From the NCBI GenBank assembly GCA_026874595.1, contig CM049313.1, forward strand, positions 49,155,659 to 49,219,658: a stretch of DNA of 64,000 bases, given 5' to 3'. Position 1 is the first letter of the stretch; each line of letters starts with the position of its first letter. Source of the stretch: Sipunculus nudus. Lineage: Eukaryota > Annelida > Sipuncula > Golfingiida > Sipunculidae. This document shows positions 10,391-22,811 of this stretch, piece after piece. The notes under the pieces were generated by a model. That model did not search any database, was not told where the DNA came from, and saw only the letters and a list, made by a program, of their open reading frames with translations. A program made the position numbers and the translations under genes.

Positions 10391-10403
10391 ACAGGAGGGG
10401 GAA
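10391..10403 (+). other. Polypurine tract
   Basis: ACAGGAGGGGGAA lies immediately before the 3' LTR and is the expected primer for plus-strand DNA synthesis. Confidence 0.8.
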
Positions 10404-11188
10404 TGTTATAGGTGCTCCTTTTATCGTGTGACACGGGCGTAACTCGTGTTGTTGTTGCACTTTATGTTTAATCCGTACTTGTTGAACTCTCGTTGTCATG
10501 CTGGCTGGGGGTTTTCACGCCTGGCCGAGGTCACGTGATGACTCTGGTATGTAGAGATACACACAGCGATGTTTTTCTAGAGAATTCCTGTGACGCGTGC
10601 TTACCGTGTATAATGAATTATTCTTCGAATGTTCTAGAAGTGGAAAATTCTCAGTTTGGGGTGAAGAGTATATAAAGGGATGTGTTAGAGCCGAGGACAG
10701 AGCAGAGAAGTTTTTCAGCGGACGCAGAAGCGTGTGTCAGTTTCTGGGACCTTATCCGACGTGTGCGGCAATTATAGATTTTCTAAGACTTTCTCCTGGA
10801 TTTTATGCATTTGGACTACAGTTTACTTTCTGGGTTGTTACAAGAGCTTTACACTGGACTGTTATTCTCCGAGAGTATAATATTTAAAGAAGTTATCGTG
10901 GTGACGGTGTTGGTATCCAGCTACTGTGCACATTATTTTCCGTGTGATTGTATTGACTTGTTGTTATACCGATATCTATGTTATATTTATTGATTGAGTG
11001 TATTGTAATGTTAGGGTTGTTTTAAGAATAAATTATGGTTATTTGTTAACAAAAACCACTGACTTCTTTATTCATTCCCCTCGACATTTCACGCTGCCTA
11101 GTGTAACAGAATCTGATTTTTTTTATCTCCATTACAACATTTGTGTTCATCACGCATACGTGATTTGTTTATATTAGGTTCCGAAACA
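10404..11188 (+). repeat. 3' LTR of the Gmr1-like element
   Basis: A 785-bp LTR beginning TGTTATAGG and ending TTCCGAAACA, with TGTTA/TAACA-type short inverted termini (one base changed at the end). It has a TATA-like box near 10670 and AATAAA near 11027. A hAT-like element and an (AT)n array begin directly after it. Confidence 0.9.
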
Positions 11189-11243
<55 letters not shown>

Positions 11244-11619
11244 ATTTATGTATATAGTTATATACCTTTTAAGCGTCTGTATGACACATTTTAAACATGT
11301 TAGCGTATGTATGATACATTTCAAATATATATACTTAATCACATTTCAGATACATTACAATCAAATATTAGGTTTTAGAAAAAAGTACTATATTTCCTGT
11401 AATAGTTGAATCTAAACCAGATTTAGATATAATATTTCATTGTAAACTCATTGATTTAACAAATTTGATCATAAATGGAACAAATTCTATTTATGAATAT
11501 ATTTCAATTGCAATATATAATTATTATCTGAATAGGGGGGATTATTACATTGACCATCCCCCTTGCCAAAAAGTGGGGGATCTTTACCCCTACCACCGTC
11601 CCCCTATATTGACGCCCTG
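11189..11619 (-). mobile_element. hAT-like inverted-repeat element, one end lost
   Basis: The right end reads ATATTGACGCCCTG, reverse complement CAGGGCGTCAATAT. The body shares blocks with the element at 38339-38705: ATATACCTTTT with CGTCT, TTTAGATATAA, and AATATATTTCA with TGCAAT. Here the right terminus survives and the left one has been replaced by an (AT)n array (11191-11255) next to the gypsy LTR; in the other copy the left terminus survives. No coding capacity. Confidence 0.65.
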
Positions 11620-13341
11620 TTGAAGATGTAAATGCAAGGTAATTGTGCAGCGACACTTATTGTGGTCTTCAACATACTGCAAAATGATTACCTGGATGAA
11701 TTGGAATTGGTTGATTACCCATAATTTCAGGCTGACATAAGAAATGAGTTTTAAGGGATCGAGAGTCACATTTTTTTCACATTTACTAACATTACAAGTG
11801 CACGGATCAGTGACAGGGTGAAATGTCAGCCGAAGCGTCACTGACAGCAGTGGTTATTCAAAGGCATTATATAACTTAATCTTGCGCTTGAGTTGATTGT
11901 GGTACACTCCGGTTTTGTGTAACTAGATCACCAATACATGCGGCATTCCGGTTTGTGCCGAAGACAGATCGACTGTTTTTGGTGGTAACCTTCACGCAAT
12001 TTTAAAACCAGGTAAAATAACTTAAAACGATGTGTACATTAAAAATTATTTATTCTCATACGGGTGAGGTCACTGTGGGACAATTATCAACTATACCAAT
12101 GAGGTATATCACAGTGTCATAAGAAACGCGGTTTCAGAGAACGTTGAGAACGAAAGTGGACCGACTTCCTTTTGAAATACTAGATGTAAGGAAGAAAGCG
12201 AGTATAATGCCTGTAAGGATGATAAAGAAAAGTTTTAATGAGCATCATTACCATTGTTTTGGTTATGGGGATATAGGACTAATATGTCTGAAAATTGATA
12301 CGGACTATGAGGTCTGTAAAGAATATCAGGATTATGATGCTGTTAAAGCTAATAAGAACTATGATGACTGAAATGAAAGGGTTTTGTCTAAATGGCAGAC
12401 ACTGTAAGTAGAAAATGGCATTCGTCTCGAAGTTTTAACGTTCCATTGAGTTTGGCTCTCGATGGGCATGACTGGGTCTCCGCTGCTGGGATCGGAGGAG
12501 GAAGGGAATGCATGCTGCTTTTGCCTTTGTGGCGGTGGGTGTTGTGGCTTTTCTCAAAGTCACCGGTGCGGGTAAAACGGTGGTCTCGCATCTCCCTGCT
12601 TAGCTTGGTGACATCACGCCTAGTAGTGGGCCGATCATCGAGTTTTTTCGAAAGTCAGTCGGTTTGCTAGCACTTTCAAGCGCTCGATTACCAAAGGCAA
12701 CTATCGATTACATCATACTCATGATTGCTTTTACCAGAATGTTTTTAAGTTATAGGCAAAAATTACTCTTCCATTTTTTACAACATTCCACGCTTCATAT
12801 CATGAATTTTTTTACGAGTTGTTCATTGCAAAATATGGGCGGTGAGGGGTTTAAATGCTCCATAAGGCTCAGGTCTATTCAAAATTTCAAGATTCTCTTA
12901 GAAATAATCTCCTCAACTGATGTCAGGTGCCGCTGCCGCACGAGTAATTATATTTTTAGCTTTATATTACTTATTTTCGAATTTTTACCAAAAATTATAT
13001 GGGTCTGTATTTTTTTTGGCAGGCCTGTGAAACCAGTTTGCATATTGGCAGTCATCATAATCGTTATAAAATCGAAATCCTGGTGGTAAAGTTAAAATTA
13101 TACGCGGGAGTATTCATTGAGGGCCAGCGAGTAGATGTCCTGGACTGCGGTTTAATTCTTGATTAAAATAATTAATTGAAATGAAACTTTGAACAGCATA
13201 TCTTAGTGATAAAAGGAAAATATAAAAAAAAGGCAAAAACTTCTTTTCGTCAGGTAGAATTACTAAGACATGCCGGCTGGGTTAAGAGAGTACAGTTTCA
13301 CACATATTTGCACATTTTTTTATATTTGTCTGAACCGATTA
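11620..13341. other. No gene recognised
   Basis: Several frames of 60-140 codons occur (for example 12144-12371, 12392-12670 and 12664-13089) but none shows a domain, a biased composition or plausible splice context. I see no defined repeat. Confidence 0.3.
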
Positions 13342-13385
13342 ATAATCGATCATCGATCGGTTTGCCCAAACTGATGATCGATTAT
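13342..13385. repeat. Perfect 13-bp inverted repeat
   Basis: ATAATCGATCATC (13342-13354) and GATGATCGATTAT (13373-13385) are exact reverse complements around an 18-base loop. It lies about 30 bases outside the element at 13418-15268. Function unknown. Confidence 0.7.
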
Positions 13386-13417
13386 GAAAAAGGAACCAAC
13401 TCCCACCACTAATCACG

Positions 13418-15268
13418 CACTGAAAATCAAAAATGTGTACGGGAACACATTTAGCGCGTTCCGGAACTCAAACACATCAAATTTTGCTGTGTATGAGGCA
13501 TTAAATGTGTTTCGTTTAGTCAGAACACACTCACTGTGTTACCAAACGCATTATTCCGCTCAAACACATCTGTTTTCCAAAATGTGTTTGGAAATGTGTT
13601 TGGGAACACATCTACTGTGTTTGAGTATGTGTTTCAAAACACATGTAATGTGTATGCGCCTTTCCCCGAGAGGGAGTTGGTTGTCACGTGATACATAACC
13701 GCCAAATTCAAAAACAGTCTGGTCTTTGTTCGGGTGGCCCATCATCTCAGCATACATAACTGGCAGAGTACATGCTGCAAGGTCTGAGATAAGTTAAGAA
13801 TGTATTGTTTTTTTCAAAATCGGCTATATGTGGAATGTCTTAATTATACGTACAGTCAGTAAGAGCACTGAGTGTTAATTATCCAGATTTAGATGATGAT
13901 GCCTGCATTGCATGCCTGCCTGACTGCGACATTGCCCCTAAAATAATATGTATACAGTCATGCAGTTTACAAGGAATGTGCAAGGAGATTTATATTATAC
14001 ATGTATATAACATATTTTTGTCGTACTTAACAACTTAACATTACCAAAGACGTTATTATTATATAATTCCAACTGTTCACTGTATATGCATGTGTATGCA
14101 TGCAGGGCCATGCACAAAGTTCATGAAGCTATGCTCAGTACAGGGCACATGTAACAACTGCTGATAAGACAGCAGGCAGCTTGTTGTAGAACAGGGTCAG
14201 GTTTGTAACCCTATAAGGTTGTCACAGTCGCAGCGTGCTTTTATACAGCCACACTCTTGTTATGTTGGTGACTTAGCTACATATATGCCCCCCCCTCCCC
14301 ACCCGAGTAGTAAATGCTAATATACAACTGCACAATGTTTCATGCCTGTTTGTTTTTTTTTTTTAATTTCTTATACGTTCGTTTTCTTATTTTATAGGAC
14401 TTAAGCCCACCCAAGTCTTTATGCTCTTCAAGAAGAGGAGCGAAATGAGGCTGTCTCAAGACTGCTGGTGATCCAATTAAGAGAGCTACATCATAGATGA
14501 ATGCACAATTACTCCAGACTCATTGAACTTATATTTACCATATATTATGACATTTCGGCAACTTGCACTCTACATATATACCCCATTTCTGTATATTATA
14601 GTATGTGCATCACTTGTTTTAGTTATAATCTGGGGTGTTTTTCTCAGATTCTTGGCCTGCATACTACAGAAAAACATCATTAGAGACCTGTGTCTCTGTA
14701 TTCAATAAGGACAAGGACTATAATATATTTTTTTCATAAACTGAATAAATATACGGTGAAAATATTATGATAAATGGTTCAAATATGTGTAACTGCTTTT
14801 GTTATTTGTTTTCTGTTTTACAGGTGAATATACAGCTGAATTATATGGATTAGATACTTTTATTCCTTACTTATTCCAGTCTCAAGACCAGGCAAGCTAC
14901 ATGTATTTGGAACTTTTGCAGAACACATTTTAGCACAATCAGAACACATCAAATGCGTTTCAGAACACATTTATATTATCATACACATTTACTGTGTTTC
15001 CGTACACATTTAATGCCTCGTCCCAGATACAACTCTCTAACACATCTCTATGTGTTTCCAAACACATGTGTGTGTTCCGAAACACGTCTATGTGTGTTCC
15101 GAAACACATTTATATGTGTTCCCAAACACATCTATGATGTGTTACAAAACACATTAAATTTATCATACACATTAATGTGTTTCTGTACACATTTTAATGC
15201 CTCATCTCAGATACAAGTCTCGTACACATTTAAATGTGTTCCCAAACACATTTTTGGTTTTCAGTGCG
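13418..15268. mobile_element. DNA-transposon-like element with subterminal ACACAT/ATGTGT repeats
   Basis: The left end CGCACTGAAAATCAAAAATG and the right end, whose reverse complement is CGCACTGAAAACCAAAAATG, are inverted repeats. Both sides carry about 240-350 bp dense in AACACAT/ATGTGTT motifs in both orientations, and these arms are inverted copies of each other (for example GAGGCATTAAATGTG on the left and CACATTTAATGCCTC on the right). Arrays of short motifs behind each terminus are a known transposase-binding arrangement in hAT and CACTA elements. The 1.2-kb centre (13690-14920) has no transposase that I can recognise. I see no clear target duplication. It may be a non-autonomous element or two related elements in opposite orientation. 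Confidence 0.6.
14398..14500 (+). other. Possible terminal exon inside the ACACAT element
   Basis: A strong 3' splice-site-like sequence (long pyrimidine tract ending TTTTATAG at 14397) precedes a short open stretch (14405-14500) that would encode a charged, helix-like peptide containing 'ALQEEERNEAVSRLL' and a stop. The frame has a stop just after the putative acceptor, so a different acceptor would be needed. Very tentative. Confidence 0.2.
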
Positions 15269-15269
15269 C

Positions 15270-16480
15270 CTATTGGCTCTCAAAATTATGTTTAGGGAGC
15301 GCACACGGCTGGGGTCTTGACCACAGCAACCTGTAGCTGCTCAACAAAGCGAAACATCTAATCCTGAAATGACAGTAATGACTGTGATGTCTCTAACTTT
15401 GAGTAAAATGATAATGGCTTCTGCACAGAGGATTAGGATTTAATGTGATAGATGTTGTGAAAAAAAGTCTATAGTGTTATACTGAGGATAAAGGCTATGA
15501 TATATGCTACATATGTGAGGAATGTTACAAGATATGTAAGAGAATAAGACTAAGATATATTTAATCATTAATTTGACCATGATATCTGTAATAAGGACAA
15601 CGACTACGAAATTTTATCTGTTGTGTAAATAAGACAATTTGCACGTACTGGAGATATCTGCCTGGGCCTCCTCCAGCACATTGTATTTAATCGCTGCACA
15701 ATCCGATGATTGTGAAGCCTCACCGGATCAGGAAGCTGATCTGGTAACAGACCAGGCCTGGGGGACGACAATACCCGGGGGTCTACACAAAACACGTTCG
15801 GTCGGTGGCCAACTGAATTCCATATTCCTGGCAACTGAAGTCCCAGAAAAAGTATTTCTTTTACATTCAACTGCAAGGAGGTATTAATCAGACTTTTGGC
15901 TATTTTCCTAACTGGTGATTTCGTAACGCTTAAGGTATAACTGTAGGACATTTTATGTAGAATTTCAGGTGACTTTCAATGTAAAAAAAATGCTTGCTAC
16001 ATCGTGAATATGGTTTATCGGTCCTATTGTGTGTGCAAGGAAAATAAAAAGATATGAATGACCGTAGATGCTTAATTGAAAGCAATTGATTATTTCATTT
16101 TCGATTCATATTTCGGTAAAAGATATGTATCTAAAAAGAATTATTGCCTAAATACCGAATTTATCGGTCTTATTTAATGTAAACCTCGCAGTTATCTTAA
16201 TAGTTATGTGACAACGGGGAAGGTCGTTGACAAATTATTGAATACTAATAAAATAACACTTTTTCTGCATATACCCTTATTATCATATGACCAATAAATG
16301 CTACATGCTTGATTAATCGTGCTACTCCATTTGCCAGAGGAAGGGGTGGAGTGGGTTATAACTTACAAGGGCTTTGTTTAAATGACTATAACAGTTTCCG
16401 TTTCACAGTTTGATTGGTCAGCACAAATTCCTGTTAGAGGAACCTACTGAATGAAGATAAAGGATATTCATTTTATGATA
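15270..16480. other. No gene recognised
   Basis: Overlapping frames at 15604-15951 (minus, 115 codons) and 15639-15887 (plus) lie in a locally GC-richer stretch but show no recognisable domain. The rest is AT-rich without clear structure. Confidence 0.3.
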
Positions 16481-16487
16481 TATGTAA

Positions 16488-16490
<3 letters not shown>

Positions 16491-16532
<42 letters not shown>

Positions 16533-16533
16533 T
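16491..16533. repeat. (AC)n(AT)n microsatellite
   Basis: About 14 AC units followed by AT units. Confidence 0.95.
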
Positions 16534-18302
16534 AAAAAGTGCATCCATCGCCTTCCTTGAATCTGCAGTCACAGAATAGTCCATTGCGATTAGTTCAAGT
16601 TATCTGTTTTCCACAAAGTAAATTTATGCATTAGTTTAGAACTTTTGTCCAATATGTCTCAATTACTTCCTCCTCCGCAGGGCCTTTTCTTTGCATTCTC
16701 TTGTGGTGCTTGGGTCAGTTGTCTTCATTTTCTTTCTCGCGAGGTGATCGATCCTATTTACAGTTAGCAGAGATATTGAACTTCTAAATGCCCTTCCTTT
16801 GTTGGTACATTGGCCTTGAGACCCCTACCGCTGTTTTTCTGTTCATGGTGATAATTAAAACTGTCTGAAGTGCGTATAGACTCGTTTCGTTAGCCCACTT
16901 GTAAATACATATTTAACTGTACAACTGACGGGCATTGCACTAGCGATTTGACAGATACCCGTCAATGCATTTTGTATACAGCTTCCGGTCACAGTTTTCT
17001 ATGTCAGGTCTCCAAACCATGTACAATCGTCAGGAAGACACACCAGTTTCGGTAACTTTAAGGTATCGCCACCTGTTGTCTGGCTTAAACATTACAAGAG
17101 GAAACGAGAACAGCGCAGATTCTCCCTTATTTATGAAACCTATATTATTCCTAAGCAGGTTATCATAATTGATCGAATACCGCCACAAAGTCTATAATGC
17201 ATGCTTCTTTGACGTTCGTTCTTTGGGCTAGTTCTTTAAATGCCAGTGAAAGAAAACGCCTGACAAAACACTCTGGATACTTGCAATCTATTACAGTTTA
17301 CTTGATGATAAGGGTTTATTAGGTCTGGAACGGTTTCTACTCAGGCTAAAGTGCCTGTTACCATGACGATAACATGTCAAAAAACAAAGTAAGAAGAATT
17401 AAAAAATGGAAACCCAAATGATGCTTGAATATTAACAGTAAAATGGCTTTACGTTCAGGAGGGCCTATGGCAGTTGTATAATAAAGACAACTCATTGTTA
17501 ACTCGATATTATTATAATTAATAAAAACATGAGCAACCTGTGAAAATGCAGGCCTTAAGTGTTCGAGGTTAGTAACTCGGACTCAAGCATTATTTTCTAT
17601 ATAGATATGAGTAAATTGGTTTGTACAATGAGTACAATGTTTGAGCAGACAGTTTACAGATTTTATGCTTGTATATGAAGAAAGTTATGTCTGTTGGAAG
17701 AAATGTTTAATATAGAAACACGCAGAACAACAGACAAAAAGGGTTGAATATGGCTGGACCCAGATTCAAAACCAGATATCTCAAGAGATATCAAAACATT
17801 CTCTATTTAAAAAAAAACCCTTTTCCTCATCCTAATGATGCTAAAACATTAACATCAGATTAAGTTATGGGGCACCACGGTAGGTACATAGGTACACGCC
17901 CACTATATCTGCTTTAGACCACGGTCTGACATTGTTAGATACGCCATTTTATGTGTTTGCATGGCAACAGAACATTGTGCTTTGAAATCAGCAGAACCAG
18001 TTGGACAAATAAGAAATCGTTAACGAGGCGTCGTTAGCTGGTCATGAATCCAGTTCCGTGGCTATGTTCTTATCAGCCTCCACCCAGCTGTGACGATTTA
18101 GCTCTCTGTCGTTTTCAGATCGCATGCTTATAACTAATTTCACAACAAGCGTGCTTTTAGTGAGTTTGCGTAAACCATATTTTTTGTTTATTGAGTTGTA
18201 CTTCGAATGTGATGTAGCGACATGGGGTACAAGTCCACGCCCTTTTTACCCATTTATCTTTGATCCAGATGAATATCCGTGAGTATTCTATTATCGGTAA
18301 AA
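16534..18302. other. No gene recognised
   Basis: Only short frames (for example 16965-17168) without motifs. No repeat boundary seen. Confidence 0.3.
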
Positions 18303-18495
18303 TTGTAATAATAATAATAATCATAATCATAATCATAATCATAGTATTAATAGTAATAATAATAATGGCATATCTGAAGAAAATGAAAACTAAGAAGCAC
18401 GTCTGCTCGCTATCCAGCGTGTTTTCTGAAATAGCTTTCATAATAATGATGATACTAATAATGATAATAATAATATCAATAATACAAATAATAAT
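18303..18495. repeat. Degenerate (ATA)n/(ATAATC)n repeats
   Basis: Two patches of trinucleotide-type repeats (18303-18366 and 18440-18495) flank a short non-repetitive piece. The Ile-rich frames on both strands here are artefacts of the repeat. Confidence 0.85.
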
Positions 18496-20824
18496 AACTT
18501 TCACTTATCTGAGCGAATAAACCAGAAAATGAAAGCACCGAGGCCCTTTAACCCATAATTCTTTTCGCTAGCAATGACACTTTCATGGTCGTATCGGTTC
18601 TTATGAAAACTGTCATAAGCCTACTGCCCGGGCCTCTCTAAAATCAAATTCTTAAATAAATTTCATCTCGTTTATACGGTTATATTTAGTCTAGGAAAAC
18701 ATAGGAAGAATTTGGCCGTTTAGAAATGTTTCTCCCACAGTTCTGATCCGAGTGACGTGAAGATAAAATTAGGCATATAATAATTCTTCAGGACAGTGTT
18801 ATGTATTATATGTGTTATTCCTAATCCCTCAGTACACAATATACCCGCCACTGGCCTTATTAATATTTGTAAAACTAGAAATGTGCGTTCTACGAAATCC
18901 AGGCCTCCGCCAAGTGTGCGGTCCTTGTTATTGGATGCTCCTAAAAAAAGGTGTTTGCATTTTCTTTTTCGTCCCATACTCCCGGGTTCTTTCATACTGA
19001 AGTCCCCCCCCCCAACCCATGTTTGCGTTCATTTTTGGCCATATTCCTAGGGCCTTTCGTACATAAGTGACATGAACATTGATGAATATTCCTAGAAGTT
19101 CTTCCTAGACCCGGATCATGAGACGGATCTGCACCAATATCTAATTTTTGCTTGAGTTAAGTTGTCAACAAACACACACACACAAACACACACGCACTAA
19201 CGGGAATAAACATATACCCTTCTGCGGAGGCAATGAATTCCATCCAATCTAACCATAATGACTGCTTAAGCTCCAGTCAAATGTTCAATTTCTTCATACA
19301 GATAGCTTTAACGCTGTTTAAAGAACATTAAACATTTCTCAATGTGTACACCCGTCTAGGAATTTGGCATATAGTAATCAGTTTTTGTTCCACCATCTGT
19401 CCGTCCGTTTGTCTGTCCAACACCTTTCGATTTTCTTTTTTTTGGCATTTTCTCAAAACCGACCAAGACATTTCAGTGAAATATTTACTGAGGATACTGA
19501 TGAGGTCGTTTTTGTTCAAAACAGGGATTGTGGGGACGGCCGTGACTACTTGGCAAACGGGCAAACCTCAGAATCAAAATTCATCATATTTCAAGGAAAA
19601 TCCTTCTTTCTCCACTGATCCGACGCATACTTACAAAATTTGAATACTCTATTTAAGTCCGCATCACAAAAACCACCAGGTACATGTCTTCTGCCTTGAC
19701 ACCACTCTGCTCCAACCTTTTTTCTATGACCTATATATGTGTCCTTTATTACACTATACATGTATTTAGCAGCCCAAGTGCATTTGTTGGGGGGGGGGGA
19801 TTTATACATCCATAATCCTTAAACCGCACAGACGTGTTGGTTCGATTCTGGGCAGAGTGATAATTCACCCGAATCAGAAATCTAATATGGCAGCCACCTT
19901 GGAGTTCATTACCGCTCCTTATCTCAAAGAACCAGGACAGCGGGACCTTACTTGATGCCCTAGACAGTCTCTTTTATTAATATTCCAGGCGATTTCACAA
20001 ATATACTCCCTCTTCCAGGGCTATTAGCTGACAGGCCGTGCTTTTTTATGGTCGTCAGGGTCCAGTTCTGGAGTAATTCTTTATTAATTAGATATTTTTT
20101 CAACGATTAGCGAACTCGTTAATCCTGCAGAAACAACCCGACAAAGAACGAGGTAACGGGAAAGTAATCAGTTGTATGAAATGTATTGGTGTGAACACAT
20201 AACCCGGCAAGGTAAAGTAATACTATCCGACTATTTGTTGAATCGTTATTTGAGCGATTTTATACGGTTGCTGGACACAACTGTGGGCGGCACTCCCATA
20301 AAATGGCGTCACGGCCACTATCGGGACAATCACCGCGCTCTTGAAGAAATATAGGACTTTAATCGAAGCATTTGAGACAAGATTATAGAGGTTTCGAGGA
20401 GGTTTTAACAAAAAATATAATAAAAATGTAACTACTATCACGGCACAGCGATGTTTTACTCAGTTACTTGACATGACAATCGGTTCTCCAGACGGCAGCT
20501 AAAGGTCCGTTTAATTAGATTAGAGAACTCTATATATGTCAGACTGGAATACTTACCTGCACAATTCTACAAAAAAGCTATTTTTTTTCTCAATAATTAC
20601 AGGTCTAAATAACAATAATCATTTGAAATTAACAGTTAAAAAGGACATCGTTGTCTTGGAAGTCTATCGTGATGAACAAAACACGTGCTAGGTGGTCTCC
20701 GTTAAAATTATGATGGATTTATAATTCGACACTAGAGACGCATTGTTATTGTCGTCCCTGTTGTCGTTTTAATTGATTCATGTACACTGGGTTTATGTTT
20801 ATGTTTATCTGCGTCTAAACACAT
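18496..20824. other. No gene recognised; possible tRNA-like remnant near 19830
   Basis: Frames at 18720-18995, 19328-19643 and 20172-20441 show no domain. A GGTTCGATTC motif at 19840-19849, as in the B box of tRNA-derived SINEs, stands alone without a convincing A box. Poly-G and poly-C runs occur at 19788-19800 and 19005-19014. Confidence 0.3.
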
Positions 20825-21140
20825 GCATGAATGTATTGCCGTGTTTTGTACCTACACACAGGCATGAATGTTTTGTCCTTTTGTGCACCTTCACACAGGC
20901 GTGAATGTATTGCTGTGTTCTGTACCTACCGACAGGCGTGCATGTATTACCGTGTTCTGCATCTACACACAGGTGTGAGTGTATTGCCGTGTTGTGAACC
21001 TACACACAGGCGTGAATATATTACAGTGTTGTGCACCTACAAACAGGCGTAAATGTATTGCCGTATTTTGTACCTGCATACAGGCGTAAAAGTATTAATG
21101 GGTTCTGCACTTATAAACACAGGCGTGAATGTATTGCTGT
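20825..21140. repeat. 37-bp minisatellite, about 8 copies
   Basis: The unit is roughly GCGTGAATGTATTGCCGTGT followed by TCTGTACCTACACACAG, 37 bp. Copies have diverged by substitutions and small indels, and the last ones are most degenerate. The 73-codon frame across it is only the repeat read in shifting phase. Confidence 0.9.
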
Positions 21141-22545
21141 GACAAACATGTAAAGTCGCGTATTAATGGACATATGTACAAAACCAATATAGTCATGGAC
21201 TTTCGATAATCATATATTTACTTAAAGAATTACATAAAAAAATTTACTCTTGAGTATTCCACGAACAGGAGGAGCTTATTTCAACAAGAAAGAAGGAATG
21301 TTTCTGATTAGGAAAACACGGCTTCAGCCAAATTATTGATTGGCTAATTAGGATATGACCTTGCGAAAGACCGACTCACCCAGATATGTCTCTGAATAAA
21401 CATCTCCTTATGCATTTAGTGGTGCTATTGACGGACTCGTGCACCTGCTTTTTATTCTCTTCGTCCAAGCAGAGAGCCATTATAGAGACAAAACAACGAT
21501 GTCTGTCATAGTTGATTATTTAATTAATGTATTTGAAATGTTTTAAGATCAGGTTAGCTTACAAGTTGGTCCGTCAAATGAAGACGGTGGACTGAAAGAG
21601 ATCCTCGGAATAATGTTCATGATTTGTTATGAGATGATTGGGGTTAACGAATCACAGATCCGATTCCAATGATTATTGATTAAATTCATTGCAACAATTA
21701 GAACTTTTTAAATCATCCTGTATGATCATATATCCTATTAGTCCATGGGCCAGACATTTCTTTGGTATAAAAATGGTGGCAATTTCTATCATGCATTTAT
21801 GGAAAGCCTTTTTATCATGCATTTGTGCATAATGGAAGTGTCAAATGAGTAGCTTAATGTCAATTACGGCCCTTTAATCGTTTATAAACCCCTACAAATG
21901 AAGAACTAAAAATGAAAATAAATGTTAATGTAACCATACACATGAGTGAACCCAAAAACTACTGAAACTGCTTTCCCGTAGGAGGTCTTTAACTAATGTA
22001 TCGTTCACCAGCAAAATAAAAATGCTTCTGGAAAAAATATCAATTATAATGTTGTTAATTTGATATATGCAAGATCAGGTATAGTACCTGTCCTAAAGAG
22101 TGCCAAGCCTTTATCTTCTGTAAAATTATACAGAAAACTATAGTTCTGAATCCTGAAATATTTTTAAACTCTCTAAATTAGATATATATGAAACATCAAT
22201 TTTAGTGTCCGTCACGGGTAGGTGTAATTTTTCAGCCATTTTCCCTTCTTTTGTCGGATATTTAACAAAAAGTACTGTCTAATGAAACTCAAAAAGAAGT
22301 TTTGCCTCTAATGTCGGTTTTTAAAACCACGATGATGGTAATACCCAGAAACCCAGGCACATGCCTCTGTTTTATATGGTCCTTTTCAGGTATTGTGAAA
22401 CAACAACCTCCATATCTTGGAAACATTATGGCACGAAACTCTTCCCGACTAAAGGGAGGTTACGGCTATTTTGATTTGTTTAACGACGTGCAGGTACAAC
22501 GGTTTGGCTTTTTACGGCAGTATATGTGTATATATATAAATAATA

Positions 22546-22548
<3 letters not shown>
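21141..22548. other. No gene recognised
   Basis: AT-rich sequence with short frames and no visible domain or repeat structure. Confidence 0.3.

Positions 22549-22597
<49 letters not shown>
22549..22597. repeat. (AT)n microsatellite
   Basis: About 24 AT units. Confidence 0.95.
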
Positions 22598-22811
22598 TTT
22601 GACACATCCGGAGTTCCATACAACCGATATTCATTATATTCAACCATTTTTAGCCTTTATTATTATCAATGAATACTTCACATGTAAACATGACCTATAT
22701 TATATAGTTCTAATGATTTTGTGCGTGAAAGAAAAACACCGATTTTATCAATTAAATTTATTTATTTATAAAAATAAGGGAACAAGTACCACCAAAATAG
22801 GATCAGGAAAA

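Larger units (their letters stand above)
5576..11188 (+). mobile_element. Ty3/gypsy-type LTR retrotransposon, Gmr1-like, defective
   Basis: A complete outline of an LTR retrotransposon: 5' LTR (recognisable from about 5677), primer binding site, gag, protease, integrase zinc finger, reverse transcriptase, RNase H, polypurine tract and 3' LTR. The striking point is domain order: the integrase HHCC finger precedes the reverse transcriptase, and RNase H is followed directly by the polypurine tract and LTR. This is the copia-like order described for Gmr1-type gypsy elements, not the usual order with integrase last. All coding parts are broken (in-frame stops at 7290, 9335 and 9380, and several frameshifts), and the integrase core is missing. 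The LTRs differ visibly at many positions, so the insertion is old. The left boundary is uncertain: a TGTTATA at 5576 could be the LTR start, but the first ~45 bp of the 3' LTR do not align there. Confidence 0.9.

Noticed and set aside
12392-13089. Pair of 90-140 codon frames as a two-exon gene
   Set aside because: No recognisable domain and no consistent splice signals between them.
13430-13660. CRISPR-like or simple satellite array of ACACAT motifs
   Set aside because: Motifs are irregularly spaced and in both orientations, and they mirror the array near 15 kb, which fits transposon subterminal repeats.
18157-18520. Ile-rich membrane-like proteins
   Set aside because: Artefact of (ATA)n and ATAATC repeats on both strands.
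20825-21140. CRISPR-like array
   Set aside because: Contiguous diverging 37-bp units without spacers, in a eukaryotic context; it is a minisatellite.
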